The notes under the pieces were generated by a model, which did no database searches, was not told where the DNA came from, and worked only from the letters and a program-made list of their open reading frames with translations. Made by a program: the position numbers and the translations under genes. This document shows, one piece after another, positions 1 through 13,104 of a stretch of 64,000 bases of DNA. Position 1 is the stretch's first letter. Each line of letters begins with the position of its first letter. The stretch covers positions 92,452,264-92,516,263 of the forward strand of contig NC_088797.1 in the NCBI RefSeq assembly GCF_011386835.1, written 5' to 3'. The stretch comes from Chrysemys picta bellii. Lineage: Eukaryota > Chordata > Testudines > Emydidae.

Positions 1-702
1 TAGGTACGTTTTCTGGATTGGATTTGTGTACACCAGTTGGTAAATAGAAGTGCAATTGTAGGCACTGGGGGATTAAATTCAAGCAATGAGTATTCATATT
101 TGTTAGTAATGTAAACAAGAAGTAAATTATATTATTGTTTCCATTCCCACTGTATTATTGACTGTCCAATTTTTTGTAATGTAGATTAGGATATTTATTT
201 AAAGGTCAAATTTCAAATATTTTATTTCTACTATATGTGATTTACCCTTGGAGAATATGGAATTTATGAACGAACACATGGGCAAAAGCAAAAAATAAAC
301 TTCTCATGTTGGTTTTGCATGAGATCCTTACCTTCAACTATGCCCTGTTTGTGTGGGGCACAGACGATAAATCAACTTGCACACCTTAGCCACATTCAGG
401 CAACAGAGAGAAGTGCGGAAGATCGACAGAATATATTACAAGCAGCATGATCCAGAACCTGGAAATGCCTGTAAGCAGATTCTTGAGAGGCATTTTGTGT
501 TTCTTTATAAGGCTGAACAGCTGCAGAGATGGTGTCAGTCATCCTCTCAGAGCTCCCACCCTATGTGTGGGCACCAGTGATCTTCTATCGTATGCTCAGT
601 GTGTTGGTCATCTTCAATATTACATACAGCTGGTGGAGATGTCCCTTAATGGACCATTGTAGTACAAAGAATTATGAAGATGATATTGCTCTTTCAGGAT
701 TC

Positions 703-790
703 AATCCTGCCAGGTGCTGAGCATCCCCAGCTCCCACTGGCTTCACGGGGAGCTGAAGGACCTCAGCACCTCCCAGAATTGACCCCCAAG
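703..790. repeat. Palindromic dispersed-repeat fragment
   Basis: The stretch reads GTGCTGAGCATCCCCAGCTC on the left and GAGCTGAAGGACCTCAGCAC on the right, a near-palindrome with a short centre. This GGTGCTGAGC...GCTCAGCACC pattern is a common old foldback repeat in amniote genomes. Exact family not assigned. Confidence 0.45.
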
Positions 791-3443
791 TTATCATTAG
801 GTGCAGTGATGGCTGAGATGTCCAAGTCTGAGTACAAGAGGCAACAGCAGTAGACTGAATTTTCCTGAGGTGGAAAAAAACACTTGTATAGGTAAATTCC
901 TATGTTTTGTATCTCCTACCTCCAGGTACCCATTAACTGATTTTTAGATGCTCTTTCATGGCACAAAAATGCCGTTTCATACAGACCCTTTTTGAATGAA
1001 CTCTGCCATTGGTAAGATAAAAATGTCAAGAAAGAGGCCTTTTCTTCAATTATTTTACTGACAAATACTGTATATAGTAGTTATATAGTAGTACAGAAAA
1101 CTGTATTCATTTTTATGGCCCATCAAATCATACTAGTAATGTCCCATTACATCAGATTAGTTTATTAGTTCATTTATTAATACAGTATCACAAAATCATA
1201 TTGGGACTTCTCCATTTATAGGAAAAGACAAAATGATTCTAACAAGACACTGCACTGTTAGATAAAAATAATGACACAACAAGACTTTGACATCCCCTTA
1301 TTGAAGGATTGTCATTTTTGTCCACTACAGCTCCCAGTGCTGCTGACCAGAAGGGGCTGGCCTGTTACTGCTATGATTCTGAACAGGACCGTTTGCCCTT
1401 TCCACATGCATATGGAACAGGAGGCATTCTAGTATGTCCATACAGTCCATTTTCTGCATTTATTTGCTGTCCTCATGGTAGACCATATCTACAGGGGACA
1501 GACATGATCAACACTTGGAATAAAAACAGATCTTTACTTATTAAAACAGTAACAGACAGGAATTTGCTGCACTCCCAGTAAGAGCAAGAAAGACGAAATC
1601 ATCACATTAATCTTTCACCCCAATCTTACTTTTTCATAAATATTAAAGGAAAGGGAGAAAGAAATATATATTCACAGGAAAAATATTCTAAAAGAAGAGG
1701 ATAATAAAACCTTTCTTTAGTTCAGGTCTCCTTCTTCCAGACCAAGATCCTTCTGAGGTCAGCAGTGCAGTGGCTTTAATTCCTGGTTTAGCTGCTACCA
1801 CTTCATTTTACCCTTTTTACTTTCCACTGAAAATCCAAATCAGAGAGTTTATATTTGGATTTTTAAAAGCAATGAATAGTGAGCTTGTTGTGCTTGTGGC
1901 AACTATGCAATTGAAAGTTACAACTTCACAGACAATTGCATTAAAAAGAAAGGTTTTCTTTCTTTTCAAGTTAATGTTGCTAAGGCTATGCATTTTGGTT
2001 TAACCTACCACCACTTTAAATTACAGCGTACTTGCCTTTAATGAATTCCAAATCAGGAGAAATAGCATACCTCCTAGTTTAGATTTTCTAACAGAAAGTG
2101 AACATTTGAGTTGCAGCTAAAAGAGACATTAAAGCTATGGCATCACTAACTTCCTCTGGAAGGGGAAGGAGATCTGAAATTAAAAACATAAAGTTAAAAA
2201 CTAACAAAGAAGTGATTTTTCACTAGAAAAATATTTTTACTTATTTTCAAACTACATTACTTAGGAAGTAGAATTATTAAGTAATATGCATATAATATCT
2301 ATGTTCACAATTTGTTCATAATAATTTTAACGTTTTTGAACTATTTTAATAGACAAATAAATAAGTCTGAATTCAAGGACACTGCAGATTAGGTATTGTA
2401 ATGGGTCCAGTATTACATAAAACTGCCATTGAATGCACTCTGATTTATCGTAGATACAAAGTCATATCTTATTTCCAAGCTGATACAGTTGTATTTCTAA
2501 ATGAAAAAAAAAATAGCAGCTCTTTAGTAAAAGGATTATACCTAACAGTACTTTACACATGTTATGACTAGAAGTTAGTAGGATTATATCTAGAGGACCT
2601 TCCTTCTCTGGATAAATAATATGTGGAGCGTACTTGATCAGCCTTAATTGAAAAATAAACCTGACAACCCTGCAAATGAAGTGAGAAAGATTGCCAGAAA
2701 TGGCTCATCTCATCCTATTGTTTGCTAAGTCGATAACCTGCTCTCCTCTGAAGTGAAAAAATACATTATTCTTTTCAAAAAGCATCACTGTTTTTGCTTT
2801 TGTCTGAGTCCAAATTCAACCTGTTGGCACGAAAAAATGTGTAACTTCTCATTGTAACAAGATGTGTTTAGGTGGCTCACACACTGTTTACTGCAGACTT
2901 ACAAAATTCTATCTGCCCATTTAAATAAATACTTTATTAAAATAAATATTTTTTTTTATGGGAGAATAAAATGTTTTTTTCATTATCATCCTAACTGTAA
3001 AGTTTGAGGAATAGATTTTATGTCTGATCAATTTTCATGACAATTTTGCAATTAGATTAAAAAACAACAGAGCAATTCACTGGGTCAGGCTTACTGTACA
3101 GACAGACAAAGCAAATCCAAAGCAAATCTTTGGTCACAGTATTAATGAGTTTACTTACAGTCCTCAAATAAAATTGGTAACGTCCTTAAAATGTTAAACT
3201 GTACATTCAATATGTCTGAGAACAACATGAATTTTAATGTAATCAGTTCAGACACCAAATATATTTGACGTAAGAAAATCCTTACAGTACATGTGTTTAA
3301 CATGAAACAGAATTAAAGCACTACTCTAGGATGAGATTTATTGTGCTAACTGAACAAGAGTTCACAAAAGATATTTCACATCAATTCCTCCTGCTATTAT
3401 AAATTCTATAGCTATCATGTGAAATGCTATTGACAGAGGATGG

Positions 3444-3545
3444 GATTTTCAAAATGCCTTAAGGGAGTTAGGCACCCAATTTCTATTGAAAACCAATGGG
3501 AACTTGATGCCTAACTGCCTTAGGTGCTTTTGAAAATGCCACCCA
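3444..3545. repeat. Palindromic MITE-like repeat (TTTTCAAAA family)
   Basis: Left arm starts GGGATTTTCAAAATGCCTTA and contains GTTAGGCACCCAA; right arm contains GATGCCTAACTGCC and ends GCTTTTGAAAATGCCACCC. The arms are imperfect inverted copies about 48 bp long with only a few bases between them. The same arms recur near 47871-48062, 55480-55575 (minus) and on both sides of the Harbinger-type MITE at 60.4-60.8 kb, so this is a dispersed family. Confidence 0.6.
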
Positions 3546-6500
3546 GAATAGTTATATCATGTACTTAGAGTATTCAATGCCGAATTCTGTCCTGCTACTC
3601 ACAAAGGCTGAAAAGCCCACCTTCTTTCTTGGGCATTTGGTGAGGAGATGGATTGCTGGGATGGGGAGGTAGTGGGACTGCTGATAGGTGTTGATGTTAA
3701 GGGGGGTAGTTTTTTTTCCCCCTTGGGCAGTTCATTAGACCTACTGAAATGACTTAGCATGGGGAATCATATCTGCACTGATGCTGACAGTGAAGAGCTG
3801 AAGAGGAGGGCATCAGTCCCTGATCTTAGGACTGCCAGGGCCAGTTTAGTCCAAGTCAGGTGTTAGGGCAGACTCGAGGGCTGTGTCCTGGCTATAATCA
3901 AACCTATGGGTACCACTGGAAATAGCCTGGGCTTAGAAAAAACTCAAGGGTCCTGTAGCATGTGGTGTAGAGCTGACTATGCTGATCTTTTGGGGAAACT
4001 CTTACACCAGAGATATTTTCCAAGGGGCAGTGAGCATACAGTGGCATTGTTGAGCTTTTACAGTGGTGAAGTCTGTATACAAGGGTTTCAGTGCCTACAT
4101 TCCCCATAGTGTGTCATGAAATATTATTTGCAGTTTAATAGTGCTTAGTGTTTAGAATGGGTACTCAAATAATTCAAATAAATGAAATATGAAATTCCAT
4201 TGGGTTCAATGGAACTTTATCTTTCTAACTGAAAGAATACACTCAGTAATGTTCCATATATATGTGACTGATTAAAGAGGCAGTATCTTTTATTTGGTAC
4301 TTTTATTTTCTTTAGAACAATTAAACAGAACACTGCTGTTGACATTGCAACCAATTCATCCATCCAACAGTTGCTTTATCACTTTCGGTATAACCCCGAT
4401 TCGGTATAACCCCTCGGTATAACAGCAATTTAAAACTCAGCCATAAACATGTGATGCCAGCTGGAGTTTGTCAGACAGGTTCGGCCCAGGAGCCAATTAT
4501 TTTTTGCCATGTGCAAAATTTTTTAAAAACATCATACTGATTTTTAAGAGTGCCGAGGCCTGGTCTGAGACTTTTGCCACTGATTTCATTAGAAACTAGA
4601 CTAGACCCATAGAATTTAAAACAAAACAAAACATAACAGTTTCCAACAAATGTTTGCACTTCTCACACAGCATAATTTTAGCCCTTACTAGGAACAAGGG
4701 ATTTTGATTATTTTAATTAAAATAGATGAGTTAAAATTTGAACATTGCTGGTAACAAGACATTTTTTAATTACTTAATTTTAATAAAGACATTTTTCTTA
4801 ACACTGTATCTTTCCATAATATGAACCAAGGACCATAATGGCTACAGAGCATCTGATACACTCTACTGTGTCAATTTTATATACATACCTGAATATATGA
4901 ACATATAAAAACTCAGTTTTTGGATTGTACGGGAGTAAGGATGCCTCTGATAAAGTTCCTCCCTCTGGTAGAGTTCATTTCCCTTACTTCTACTGCTAAA
5001 GCATCCCTGCAAAAGGTATTTTTGACCCTGTCTCTGGCTAACTTATAAAGGGCCAGGTCCAAAGACCATTGAAGTCAATGGGAAGATTCCCACTGATTTT
5101 GGATCAGAGTCCATTCTGGATGTGTGCAGCTGTGGGTTCACAGAACAGGCTTTCACAGGGCTGCTGAGATTGGCGCTTTGAGTCTCAGGGTTAGGGCTGG
5201 CTGGAAGCCAGATTTTTTGTTTCTCAGGATTTCGAAAAAAATTCTGTTCAGAAATGGAACAAAACCAAACATTTTTGAAATTTCCTGTGAAACAAGATTC
5301 TGAAAAAATACTGTTTGGGATCAACTGAAATTTTTGTTTTGTCAAAATGGACACATTTCCATGAAACATTTTGCATTCAAGGAATCAGCAAAATTTCTCG
5401 CCCGCTTTACTCATGATACAGGAAATAAGTTGAGAGGAGCAGGGCCTGCAAACTGGCAAGCACAATGTGCCCAGCATACATCACCTGCAGCTGGCTGGGA
5501 GAGATACTGTTTTATTAGAAACCTCAGAGACATTCTGTGCCAATGTCTGGTCCTCAAAGCTGCCCCTGCTATCACTTTCGCAATGCTGGTGTTAAGCACT
5601 CTCAAGTGAGCCATTAGTCTTGTTTGGCAGAAGTTAAAAAATGGCCACTATGCACATAATTTATTTTCACTGGATTACATTTAAGCCTCTAAATCTATTC
5701 CCTGGCCATACCTAGTCTCTACTCCCTGTAGAGATGTTTTCCTTTTCCTCAGCCATCCTTGTTTCAACAGGGTATAGTGTTAGATTAATATTGCAGAGAA
5801 ATGTGTGCAGGGCTCAGTGATATGCTAAGCCTGTCTGCACAGAAGATGAGCATAAACTGAGAGTGCAGTGCTACCGCTTTGGCTTTCTGAACTTTTTTAG
5901 CACTGCACAGTGGCCTCCAGTATCCCTATTGATTGCAGCAGAGCTGACACAACTGTCAGTGGCAGTATCACTGTAGGTGACAGCTCTACCAGGACTTGTT
6001 GCAGAATATTGTTTGCAATTGCTGAATCCATTTCCATTCCTCTAACTATAGTTAATGGTACACAACAAATATTAAATTCTGACTTAAGGCCACAGGTTAA
6101 ATTCCTTTTAAAAAATCTCTTCACTTCTCAATGCTGCAGCTTGGTAGCAACTTCCTTTGGGAAGAGAAGAATCCAGGCCCTTTAGGCAGATAGATATGAA
6201 GGAGGGCAAGATAGCAAGAGATTGACATAAACTGTATTAGCTAGGACTTGGCCACTGGGCATTTTCATTAGTATTCAGTGAGAGGCATGATTTTAGAGTC
6301 CAGGTATTACTGCAGAGTCTAGTATTCAAAATCTAATTTTTAAATTATCAGAATGAAGTAGTAAATTAAGTCTCACATTCTAAGTATTAGGCTCACCAGT
6401 TTTACCAGCTCCCACCTGTCCTCAAAAATCTCAGGACTGGGAGGTAATTCACTAAACTCCTTTTACTACTCACCGTCCATTCATCAATTTTGTCTTTTCT

Positions 6501-7044
6501 ATAATTGAGTGTGCATATGAAAAACATGTTTGGAAGATAAGGCTTCGAGTTTTCCTCCCGCCCTCCCATTTGATTTCTATAGAAAAAAATCCTTAGGGAA
6601 CAGGACTGAAGGAAATTAATATCATTTAGATGAATAAAGAAATATCTGAAGACCACTATTTTTGCCATTGGAATGCACCAAATGGTATCTCCACTTAAAA
6701 GAAAGTTCCAGAGAAAGTACTAGAATCCCCTACACAGACAAATGCAAATGAAACATATTTAACATTGTTACAAACACTGAGACACCTCCACCCATCCTGA
6801 ACTGCTTTCTAGCTCATCAATCCTTGTCTTGTGGTTAAATAATATATTCTACCAACCTGCAGGGATTGGGGAAAGGGGAAGAGGACCTACCTAAAAAGTG
6901 ATCTATGAAGACACTGCTGTGTAGAACACCTATCCCCACATCTGACTCTTTTGGATGGCCATGCCACCTAAGCCAATAGAATTTTAACCAGTGTTTGTGC
7001 AGATGAGTTTCTGTGGCTTTGAGGGAGAGGTGAGCCTGATGCAA

Positions 7045-7080
7045 TCTCTCTCTCTCTTTCTCTCTCTCTCTCTCCCTCTG
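7045..7080. repeat. TC-rich microsatellite
   Basis: Run of CTCTCTCTCT with a few interruptions, ending in CCCTCTG. Confidence 0.8.
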
Positions 7081-8465
7081 TCAGTTCTGGACCCACTGCA
7101 ACAGAATTTCTGCTACTCTGATACCCTCCTTGCTGCACAACAGAAGAGATGATATAGCCTCTAATCTATAAAAAATGGGTATCTGCTATTTTCTCCCATA
7201 GCAAGTTTATCTCCCGAGGACATTTTATTCTAAATTGCTTGAACATTTTGTTAAACATTTAATCTAATTCACTTCGTATAAATTTCTGTTTCTTTATGGA
7301 TGTGCTGAGAACCTGTTTGATGGTTGAAATTAATCCCTAAATACTAAATGCCATGTAAAATTCTGTTCTTGCCCCATATATTATTCTCAGTGGGAGATGG
7401 TTGGATACATAGGTGAGAGAATTGTGTACTTTGACTTTAGTCATGAGGTACTTACTTTGATTATGACAAGTACTGTGCTCTTTAATGGCAAATCTATCAC
7501 CTCAAGAGTAACTAAGATCAATAAATAGACTAAGGCAAGTGCCTGACACCATACTTGGAAGAAGAGCAAAATACTTATTCTAAGGTAATTTGCAGCAGTT
7601 GGCAAGGAAAAGGTGCATTGGTGTTAAAACATTAGCTAGCACCTCCTCAATAAGTAGCATGTAGTCTCAAGGAAAAAGCAGTATAATTACAGCTTCCAAT
7701 TGGTCAAATCACAGCCGTTTTGTTCAGTTAATTCTGTTCTTTTTTGTACTGCTTTACAAAATCTCAGGAGTTTATAAATGTATTGCATACTGCTAATTAG
7801 AGCCTGTGAACTTAAAACCTGCTCATCTAAGCATGTAAACACTTGATGACCCCCTTGTTTCTAGCCTGAATGTAAAAAGACTGCACTGCTTGCATAAGTA
7901 AATGTTCACCATGGCAACAGCAATGCTCTGATGAAGAACTTGATTGCTTTTTAAAGAAAAAAATAAAAAAAGGAAAGAGAAGAAAAGATCAGATGCCCTC
8001 GGCCTCGTTTTCATGACCTCTTGATATTATACATATATATATGTGCAACTTACCATGTTCTTCATTAATTACTTATCGATTGAAGTCACACAGGTATCAA
8101 GTAATACTGCATGCTTGGATTTCTGCGCTGGGAGTGTAATGTGAAACAGCCATATTAACCTGTTCATCATTTAAAGGTTTTCCTTCACAGGCAAAGACTT
8201 ACTTGCTAAAGATTGATTCAACACTTAGTTGTCAACTGCCACCCCTACCAAGGGGTGCTGAGAGACATTTCCATGTAGCATGGGCTGTGTAATCTAGTGT
8301 AAATTCCTAAAGAGACCTGGGCTTATCATAAGAGTGTTACAATTTTGCTTTAGCAGATACGAAAATACGGGTGGGAGTCTGTGGTTCCTGACAAGTTTCA
8401 GCAGCTCATAAGAATTTCCAAAAGGGCACCAGTGAGAATTATTTGTTGTATTAGGGTTCAAAAGA

Positions 8466-8616
8466 TTCCAAAACTTTATTTAATACATTTAAGTCCTTCA
8501 TTCATTCCACAGATTAAGCAGTATTTCAGTCATTCTGGCCTTGCTGCTGAAGGCTCCAATGGCTGAAACATCAGTAGATACCTGGAATGAATGACATGTG
8601 TTTTAAATTTTGGAAA
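8466..8616. repeat. Foldback with about 40-bp arms
   Basis: The left arm TTCCAAAACTTTATT...CTTCATTCATTCCA and the right arm TGGAATGAATGACATGTG...TTTTGGAA are imperfect inverted copies separated by about 70 bp. No target-site duplication is obvious. Probably a degraded foldback or MITE. Confidence 0.4.
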
Positions 8617-9013
8617 CATTTTAAAACCCTCAAGGACAAAGTCTCTCTCTAGTGAACTTCTGTGATATCTTCTGAGATGAGTAGGAAAGCATTGGTTTTC
8701 TAATAGAGCTGCTAGTAGTGTTCTTCTGTAGGGATATTAAAGATGGTACTAACAGTGATTCCCCCAAGTGACAGTGACCCCCTCATAATTTGTCCCCCAC
8801 ACTTTAAAATCCAACAATTTCACCAAGTACAAAAATCTCTTGGGTCTTCTGTTAACACTTGTAAGCTACTGTCTGTAGAAACCATTGATTGTATCTATCC
8901 TGTGAAAGATACTTTATTACTATGTGAAACTTACAAACAAGTTAATTTACTTTGTTCTTGAAGTAATTGATACAATATAAACAAACACTATAAGCCGTTA
9001 AGTGACTTTCACT

Positions 9014-9824
9014 TCATTGTAATAGCAACGGCTCCTAGGACAGACCCCCACCCTCTGTGATTAAAGGGCCGGGAGTCTCAAATGAATTAGCACACACCCC
9101 GAAAGTGGTGGAGACAGTAAATTAAAATATGGTTAAGATATGGAATGTATGCTGATGAATGCTTGATATACATGAATGGTTAGGGAGGTGCCAGCCTAGA
9201 AAGGGAGTATCCATCGGCCGAAGAATGTATCAAGTGGATGACCAGACAATCCTGGAGGGTAAACTGGGATCCACCCCATCACCTGGATGGGATGAGAAAC
9301 ACAAACTTTGGACAGTTTGGAGCCACCAGGAATGTGCCCAGGAATGTGTCCAGGAATGTGCCATCTGCTGATTGAGTCAGCAACAGCAGAATGAAACAGC
9401 TCCTATAGACTAACATAGGAATTAATTTCTATAAGAATGGACTCTCTGATGACTTTGAGTCTCTGGTTCTGCTGCCAACTTCCAGGAGCATCAAGTGCAC
9501 CTGACACAGACTCGGCTCCATCCTCATGACCAAGATACCTGGCCAGTAACTTGGCATGAGCAACTTCTAGGCTGGTAACTATAACACCTATACAGAACTT
9601 GAATGAATGATTGTGTGAATCTAATCTATCTATCTATCTATCTATCTATCTATATGTGTGTGTGTATAAGGAATAAGTAGTGATAGGAATAAGTAGTCAA
9701 AACAACATTGTTTACTTTTATCTTTTGCTTTATCATTATATTTACAATAAATGTGGCATCTTTGCCTTATCCCTCTTAATAAGATCCTGCTGGTTTTTAT
9801 TCTATTGGTATAACACTTCCACTG
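9014..9824 (+). mobile_element. Probable solo LTR of a retroelement
   Basis: The block starts near ATTGTAATAGCAACGG and ends ATTGGTATAACA. Its last part has an AATAAA polyadenylation signal at 9746-9751, followed by a TG/T-rich segment and a second AATAAG, which is the arrangement expected of an R-U5 region. CACTTC occurs just before and just after, a possible 6-bp target duplication that would set the edges at ATTGTA and GGTATAA. No gag or pol lies beside it, so it would be a solo LTR. The call rests on architecture only. Confidence 0.45.
9628..9660. repeat. (TCTA)n microsatellite followed by (TG)n
   Basis: About seven CTAT units followed by TATGTGTGTGTGTA inside the LTR-like block. Confidence 0.85.
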
Positions 9825-10339
9825 CATCCTATATCAAACAGTGAAGCAGTTTTAAAAACTATTTGCTGAAAAACTGCAACTATTCAAAATATGACAAAAA
9901 GTTTGTATTATATAAATATTTTGCACAGGCTTGAAATATCCTTTCTGAAAGGCGAGGTAGGATATTTGCTGAAGGCATAATGAGAGTCAAACTCTTACTG
10001 ATCAGTAGTAAGTTCACAGGAATATTCTTTTAACTCAACAATACCAATAGCCTACTGTATCACAGTATAACATAATGTAATTCATGTGGTGGCACACAGA
10101 AATCACTCAACATTTTGCAAACAAAACACAACAAAGCTAAAACGTGTCATGATCCTTGTCTTTATCATTTCAATAGTTTCCATTTTTGTGTTCCTATTGG
10201 CAGCAACAAAATAACTGAGTAGTAAAGGGTAGATTGTGCCTATGGGATTCAGCTCTGAATCTGAGGTCATGTGGCACTGCACTCCCTCCAGGGATGCTCA
10301 TGGAGGGATTGTGCTTAAAAAACAAAAAAAAAAATCATC

Positions 10340-11241
10340 TTTGAAAGTAAAATGGATAAATGTAAAGTAATGCACATTGGAAAAAATAACCCCAACTATA
10401 CATACAATATGATGGGGGCTAATTTAGCTACAACTAATCAGGAAAGAGATCTTGGAGTCATCGTGGATAGTTCTCTGAAGACGTCCACGCAGTGTGCAGC
10501 GGCAGTCAAAAAAGCAAACAGGATGTTAGGAATCATTAAAAAAGGGATAGAGAGTAAGACAGAGAATATCTTATCACCCTTATATAAATCCATGGTACGC
10601 CCACCTCTTGAATACTGCGTACAGATGTGGTGGTCTCATCTCAAAAAAAGATATACTGGCATTAGAACAGATTCAGAGAAGGGCAACTAAGATGATTAGG
10701 GGTTGGAATGGGTCCCATATGAGGAAAGATTAAAGGCTAGGACTTTTCAGCTTGGAAAAGAGGAGACTAAGGGGGGATATGATAGAGGTATATAAAATCA
10801 TGAGTGGTGTGTAGAAAGTGAATAAGGAAAAGTTATTTACTTGTTCCCATAATATAAGAACTAGGGGCCACCAAATGAAATTAATGGGCAGCAGGTTTAA
10901 AACAAATAAAAAGAAGTTCACACAGCACACAGTTAACCCATGGAACTCCTTGCCTGAGGAGGTTGTGAAGGCTAGGAGTATAACAGGGTTTAAAAGAGAA
11001 CTGGATAAATTCATGGAGGTTAAGTCCATTAATGGCTATTAGCCAGGATGGGTAAGGAATGGTGTCCCTAGCCTCTGTTTGTCAGAGGGTGGAGATGGAT
11101 GGCAGGAGAGAGATCACTTGATCATTACCTGTTAGGTTCACTCCCTCTGGGGCACCTGGCATTGGCCACTGTCGGTAGACAGGATATTGGGCTGGATGGA
11201 CCTTTGGTCTGACTCAGTACAGCCATTTTTATGTTCTTATG
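10340..11241 (+). mobile_element. CR1-type LINE, 5'-truncated, with C-terminal reverse transcriptase and 3' UTR
   Basis: The open frame at 10352-10690 contains NQERDLGVIVDSSLK and SPLYKSMVRPPLEYCVQMW, typical of the C-terminal part of CR1 reverse transcriptase. After an A7 run at 10643-10649 the match moves to another frame (DILALEQIQRRATKMIRG), so one extra A has broken it. Stops follow in the next part, then FNTRGHQMKL-like sequence and WNSLPEEVVKARSITGFKRE near 10930-11010. The 3' UTR after 11041 has the CR1 hallmarks GGGCTGGATGGACCTTTGGT and TGACTCAGTACAGCCATTTT, ending ATGTTCTTATG. The endonuclease and the catalytic YADD region are missing, so this copy cannot move. Confidence 0.9.
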
Positions 11242-11960
11242 TCCTTGGAAGGGGAATGTGCTCATGGCTTGCTCCCCATGATGTGCTCAGTCTGTTAGTA
11301 GGCAGATCCAGAGAGGATGGCAGGGGGGCATGACATCTATTCCTATACATGCTCTTCTCTTGGGAAAAGGGAGGTGGAAGATTTTTCTGAATTGCAGAGG
11401 ACATGCCTGACCTCTCTTCCAGAGAAATTAAAAAACAAAAAAATTGCTTCATAGGGTGATGTGTGAGTTCTCCTAAATGTGCTTGGAAAAATATTTTTTC
11501 CCAGATCTTTCAGAAGTACATTCTGGAAGGGTGGGAGCTGAGAAGAAGTAGATTTATGTATATGGATGTACTAAAATATAAAATAGGTATAGACGGGAAG
11601 GGTTTTTTTTGTTTGTTTTATTTATTTTGATAGGGAGATAAAGTTGTGGGATGCATTAAACATTATTAGGTTCATATATTTAGCCCTATTATTGCTGCTA
11701 TTATGCTAAATACTCTCAAGTTTATAAAATGCTGTAAAGATTTGGATACTTGCTGTGTCACTATGTTTGTGAACCAGCAACATTTAGTTTAGAAAACTAA
11801 TATAATTCATTGTGTCTATGGAGTAGAACATCAACATTTCTGTTTTAGTTTTCCTTAGAAGTTACTCACCACTAAATGAGATCACCAAAAGAGTTTTATT
11901 TCACTTTATCAGAGGCCTAGCCTGGCTGAGGATTAAAATGGAAGACAAACTCAGGCCTTC
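11242..11960. other. Intronic sequence, nothing recognised
   Basis: No exon, RNA gene or classified repeat is seen. The open frame at 11237-11452 on the minus strand starts in the LINE tail and has no recognisable motif. Confidence 0.5.
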
Positions 11961-11963
11961 ACT

Positions 11964-12228
11964 CTAGGCCATGTCTTCACTAGGAAAAACGTAGTTTTTT
12001 GGTTTTTTAATCACATATTATCCGACACATGGTAACTAATAAGTAGTAAAATGTTAGTGGGACAAGACAGTTGTAGTTTTTGTAAATGTTAGATGGTTGA
12101 GGTAAGCCTAGGGATCCCCCACACCAGTGTCCATTCTCCCCGTGTACTTACCTAGATCTGCTAACATGTGAAAACTGAATACTTCCCTGGTAACTATGAT
12201 GTGATTACATTCTAGTGTAGACAAGACA
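11964..12228. mobile_element. Harbinger-type MITE, degraded
   Basis: The left end reads CTAGGCCATGTCTTCACTAG and the right end reads CTAGTGTAGACAAGACAGTC; the second is the approximate inverted complement of the first. The GTCTWCACTAG / CTAGTGTAGAC ends match those of the Harbinger-type elements at 27.4, 58.4 and 60.4 kb. A related arm continues after 12230 (CTAGATGACACGTG...GAACACTAG). Confidence 0.45.
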
Positions 12229-13104
12229 GTCTGTAGTATTCACATCTAGGTAAGCACTATGGAGGAGCCCAGGGTTTAGTTCAGCTAGATGACACGTGAA
12301 AACTACAACTGCCTTGTGAACACTAGAATGTCACAAATGTTAGTTAACATGTAACACTCTTCCCCTTTTCCCCTAGCATTGACACTTAGGCTGAGAAGGG
12401 ATGTGAATGTTACAGAAACAAGTGTGTTCATCCTGGAAAGCAACAAGAGTGGATAACACAATGTCTTGTGTTATTTTAGAGACAACTGGCTGGTTTGGGA
12501 ACTGCTTTGATAATTTCCACAGTTCAATCTTCCTCAGGTGATGGTTGAGTGAAGCAAGGCTGTGAGGGTGTGTTTTTGAGAGTGGATGGGGTGAACTTAA
12601 AAAAAAGGTAAGGGGATCTTCTGAGAAGCACTAAGATGTACAGTAATCAATTTAATAATAGCTCATTATTGTTTTGTGATGCCTCTTTGCTGGTTCCCAT
12701 TCATCAGTTTTCCAGAACCCAATAAAAGCTTCTGTCAGGTACTTTCTCATACCTCCACTGGAGGGCACAAGTGTATTAGGTTTTCACAAGCAAAATATAA
12801 GCTCATGTCTACATATTTGTTTGTTTAAAATACTTTAGTCTACTTCTTGCCCCTGGCAGATGTTCTTATATATGATGCAAACTTTATTTTTGTGTTCTAC
12901 ATTTGCTAACAATTCAATTTTTGTAAACTATAGTAGCATTGGCCTTCTAAAGGCATTTTCCCAACTCACTACTTTGACATTTTCAAGATTAACACAATAC
13001 ACTAAAACATTATTCTATCACAAAAAGAGATTATTCTTTTGAAAATACCTGCATCCATAGACATTGGTTAGGAAAATAATGAATTTCTTCTTCTTTAAAG
13101 AAAT

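Larger units (their letters stand above)
1..9010. other. Intronic sequence with only small repeat fragments
   Basis: Part of the PRKG1 intron downstream of the 46-kb exon. No coding exon is recognised. Short open frames (for example 1309-1581, 5043-5369, 6402-6668) lack splice signals, codon bias or recognisable motifs. Small items inside it are a palindromic repeat fragment near 700-790, another at 3444-3545, a TC-rich tract at 7045-7080 and a foldback at 8466-8616. A triple GGTATAAC motif sits at 4386-4424. Confidence 0.6.

Noticed and set aside
3904..4109. Matching 67-codon open frames on opposite strands
   Set aside because: No known motif, no splice context; coincidence of stop-free sequence.
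5897..6185. Hydrophobic open frames on both strands (possible transposon-encoded DNA-binding protein)
   Set aside because: No recognisable Myb/SANT or other motif and no terminal repeats nearby.
9159..9371. Coding frame with repeated ECAQECVQECA
   Set aside because: Arises from a short tandem CAGGAATGTG(C/T)C repeat within the LTR-like block.
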